From Fibrobacter sp. (lineage in GTDB: Bacteria > Fibrobacterota > Fibrobacteria > Fibrobacterales > Fibrobacteraceae): 8,118 nt of DNA. The notes below the pieces were generated by a model that worked only from the letters and a program-made list of their open reading frames with translations, was not told the DNA's origin and did not search any database. Position numbers and translations under genes: made by a program. Below, in pieces: positions 6,309 through 8,118 of the stretch. The stretch lies in contig JAAYXQ010000144.1 of NCBI GenBank assembly GCA_012515825.1, forward strand, positions 1 through 8,118, written 5' to 3'. The first letter of the stretch is position 1. Each line of letters opens with the position of its first letter.

Positions 6309-8066
6309 TTATTGAAATAATTTTATGCGAATCGGGATTGTATAATTATGCCTTTTTAATACAGCCATATAGAGGCCATTTGGCATACTCTTATCCAACA
6401 AAACAGAAGACAATCCTTTCACATTTATTTTTTTGACCACATTCCCTTTCATTGTGTAAATTAAGAGTTCTTCAAACGATCCATTAGGAATATTAAACAA
6501 ACGAGATCTCGAATCAAAACTAAACGATTTTAAAATATGACTTGGTAATTCAAGAGATTGGAATGGCTCGTCTGTAATATTTAAGTTAACACTATCAGCA
6601 GAGTCAGCATAACCAATGGTAAACGAATCGAAATTCAAATCACCTTTCCAAGAAAACGATACTTTATTAGCTCCTACATTAGGAAGATCTATTCGACCTA
6701 AAAAACCGCTATAAGTAGTAGTAGAACCAGTACTTGAATATTCCACAGAATTAAGTGTTTCACCATCATTTACAGAATAAGAAAATGTCCCGTTACTATT
6801 AGATCCCAATCTCACGTACACGTAATAAGAGCCTCTTTCAGGTACATCCAGGATAGTATAGGACAACATGGAGGTCGCAGATGCATTTTGTGCTGTCATA
6901 TACATCTTATTCTGTGCTTTATCATTTTCTATTGTTTTAGCATTTGAAGAATCGCCATAATTCTCTGCTTGAAAAGTATAACCAAAATCACCGATACCTG
7001 TGCGTACAAATTCATATTCTGAAGGGGTATCTAAAATACTGCAACTGACGTTGGTTTGAGATAAGCCAACCGATGCTAATGACCCCCCCGAATTTAAGCC
7101 CTTAATCAAATTTCGGACATATTTACCTGAAGCCGAAATCTGTCCGTCATTCCAGTTTCCACCACTACCTGCTCCACCATTCAGAGCAGAAGAAGTTTCG
7201 CCCTTGTCGTTAATAGACCAGTTTGCCCAACTTACTCCAATGGACTCAATCCAATTCATCCAAGCTTGATTCATTTCTAAACTAAAATTACCATCACCGC
7301 TTGATTCAGATGTTCCCCATTCCGAAATAAATATTGGGAAATTATTGCACTTTGCTTTAAGTAAATTATAACGTAAAGAGGCATGACCACTTGTTGATGC
7401 ATAATAATGTAAAGCATACATTATATTTTTTCCATTAATAGGACTCTGACGAGCTGCCTCTGTCGCTTGAGAATAATTAGGTGTTCCAACAATAATTATT
7501 CCATTTGGATCATTTGCTCTAATTGAAGAAATAACACCTTCGGCGTAAGATTTAATGGAAGCCCAACTAGTTAAAGAGCCACCCGATTGAGTGTCTGTAG
7601 AACCATTACAATTTTCATATAAAGGCTCATTGTAAAGTTCATATAAAACGTGTTTATACCCCTTTTGCTTAACGTAACTCGAAATATTTCCAAAAAAAGT
7701 TTTTGCTCCAGAAGCATTCCTATGAGCACAATGAGAATGATAGTCTACAATAACATAAATACCAGCGTTATTTGCCGCATCAATCATTGATTTAGCTCTA
7801 GATTCATCTAAATTGTGAATTGGCACACGCACTACATTGGATCCCCAACTACTGCTTGCTAGTGTATTAATCACATTTGTATTAAAAAAACTTTCAAACC
7901 CCCAATTATCCCAGAACAAACTCATTCCACGAAGAATAAAGGGATTTCCACTTTGGTTCACAATATTAAAACCAGAAACAGATAATTGACCGTTTACAGA
8001 AATTGGAGAAGCAAAAGCTCCCATCACAATCAAAGTAAGCCCTAAAATTATTTTTTTTATTTGCAT
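6309..8066 (-). CDS. Secreted GH5 (subfamily 2-like) endoglucanase with CBM and C-terminal sorting domain
   Basis: A 585-residue protein, counted from ATG 8066. The signal peptide is about 1-19 (GAFA|SPIS). The GH5 catalytic domain (about 25-325) opens with the GQLSV and ILRGMSLF pattern typical of subfamily 2. The acid/base is Glu147 in YNEP and the nucleophile Glu249 in ISEWG. Arg80 (VVRVP), His110/His112 (DYHSH), His220-Tyr221 and Trp283 in WSIN also fit, as does DKGETSSAL at 287-295. It should cleave internal beta-1,4 bonds of cellulose or related glucans outside the cell. A beta-sandwich resembling CBM6/CBM35 (about 361-487, FQAENY to FDSFTIGY) follows a Gly/Ser linker. The last 80 or so residues resemble a type IX secretion sorting domain (LLIYTMKGNVVKK, then MPNGLYMAVL). 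All catalytic residues are present. It has its own terminator and is probably monocistronic. Confidence 0.93.
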   Translation of the reverse strand: MQIKKIILGLTLIVMGAFASPISVNGQLSVSGFNIVNQSGNPFILRGMSLFWDNWGFESFFNTNVINTLASSSWGSNVVRVPIHNLDESRAKSMIDAANNAGIYVIVDYHSHCAHRNASGAKTFFGNISSYVKQKGYKHVLYELYNEPLYENCNGSTDTQSGGSLTSWASIKSYAEGVISSIRANDPNGIIIVGTPNYSQATEAARQSPINGKNIMYALHYYASTSGHASLRYNLLKAKCNNFPIFISEWGTSESSGDGNFSLEMNQAWMNWIESIGVSWANWSINDKGETSSALNGGAGSGGNWNDGQISASGKYVRNLIKGLNSGGSLASVGLSQTNVSCSILDTPSEYEFVRTGIGDFGYTFQAENYGDSSNAKTIENDKAQNKMYMTAQNASATSMLSYTILDVPERGSYYVYVRLGSNSNGTFSYSVNDGETLNSVEYSSTGSTTTYSGFLGRIDLPNVGANKVSFSWKGDLNFDSFTIGYADSADSVNLNITDEPFQSLELPSHILKSFSFDSRSRLFNIPNGSFEELLIYTMKGNVVKKINVKGLSSVLLDKSMPNGLYMAVLKRHNYTIPIRIKLFQ

Positions 8067-8072
8067 ATTAGA

Positions 8073-8076
8073 CCTC
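8073..8076 (-). promoter_or_regulatory. Ribosome-binding site deciding the cellulase start
   Basis: GAGG on the minus strand lies six bases before ATG 8066. The in-frame GTG at 8078 overlaps this site and would add four residues before the signal peptide, so ATG 8066 is the better start. Confidence 0.75.
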
Positions 8077-8118
8077 ACTAGAAATTGACTTTTTGAATAA
8101 ATAAGCCATTCAAGTAAA

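Noticed and set aside
8067..8078. GTG start adding four residues to the cellulase
   Set aside because: The GTG overlaps the GAGG ribosome-binding site of ATG 8066, and the signal peptide begins naturally at that ATG.
8067..8118. Promoter for the cellulase gene
   Set aside because: The 52 bases upstream contain no convincing -35/-10 pair, and the promoter may lie outside the window.

Overview
The window is an AT-rich bacterial segment (below about 40% G+C by eye). It contains one six-gene cluster on the minus strand, a separate minus-strand cellulase gene at the right edge, and the tail of an unidentified plus-strand gene at the left edge. A secreted GH5 endoglucanase with a type IX-like C-terminal sorting domain next to a Bat-type MoxR/VWA operon suggests a fibre-degrading member of the Fibrobacterota/Bacteroidota group. 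Clear GAGG/GGAG ribosome-binding sites stand in front of most genes. Bacteroidota usually lack these, so I lean toward a Fibrobacter-like organism. This assignment is an inference, not an identification.

Layout, left to right. Positions 1-170 hold the last 55 codons of a plus-strand gene that enters from outside the window. It converges on the cluster, with a weak hairpin at 175-203 between them. From 226 to about 6068 lies the minus-strand cluster, transcribed right to left: a membrane-anchored BatD-like protein (5232-6068), a MoxR AAA+ ATPase (4230-5216), a DUF58 protein (3316-4200), a second BatD-like/DUF4381-like protein with a signal peptide (2345-3298), and the VWA membrane proteins BatA (1251-2345) and BatB (226-1254). 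The genes are tightly packed, with gaps of 15 and 29 bases and later stop-start junctions, so they are very probably one operon. Positions 6069-6308 hold a possible promoter, a small palindrome and a strong terminator for the gene to the right. From 6309 to 8066 is a GH5 (subfamily 2-like) endoglucanase with a signal peptide, a CBM6/35-like domain and a C-terminal sorting domain.

How the genes may work together: in characterised MoxR/VWA systems the AAA+ ATPase acts with VWA proteins as a chaperone-like or metal-dependent assembly machine. Here the ATPase and DUF58 protein would be cytoplasmic. BatA and BatB would display their VWA domains from the inner membrane, and the two BatD-like proteins would link a periplasmic beta domain to a cytoplasmic helical domain. 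The substrate cannot be read from the sequence. The cellulase has its own terminator and is probably an independent unit that acts outside the cell on cellulose or mixed-linkage glucan.

I do not see a clearly new system. The points most worth following are a 24-residue insert beside the metal site of BatA, the doubled BatD-like architecture with a missing signal peptide in one copy, and a seven-G run at the domain boundary of the cellulase. No tRNA, rRNA, CRISPR array, transposase or integrase was found.
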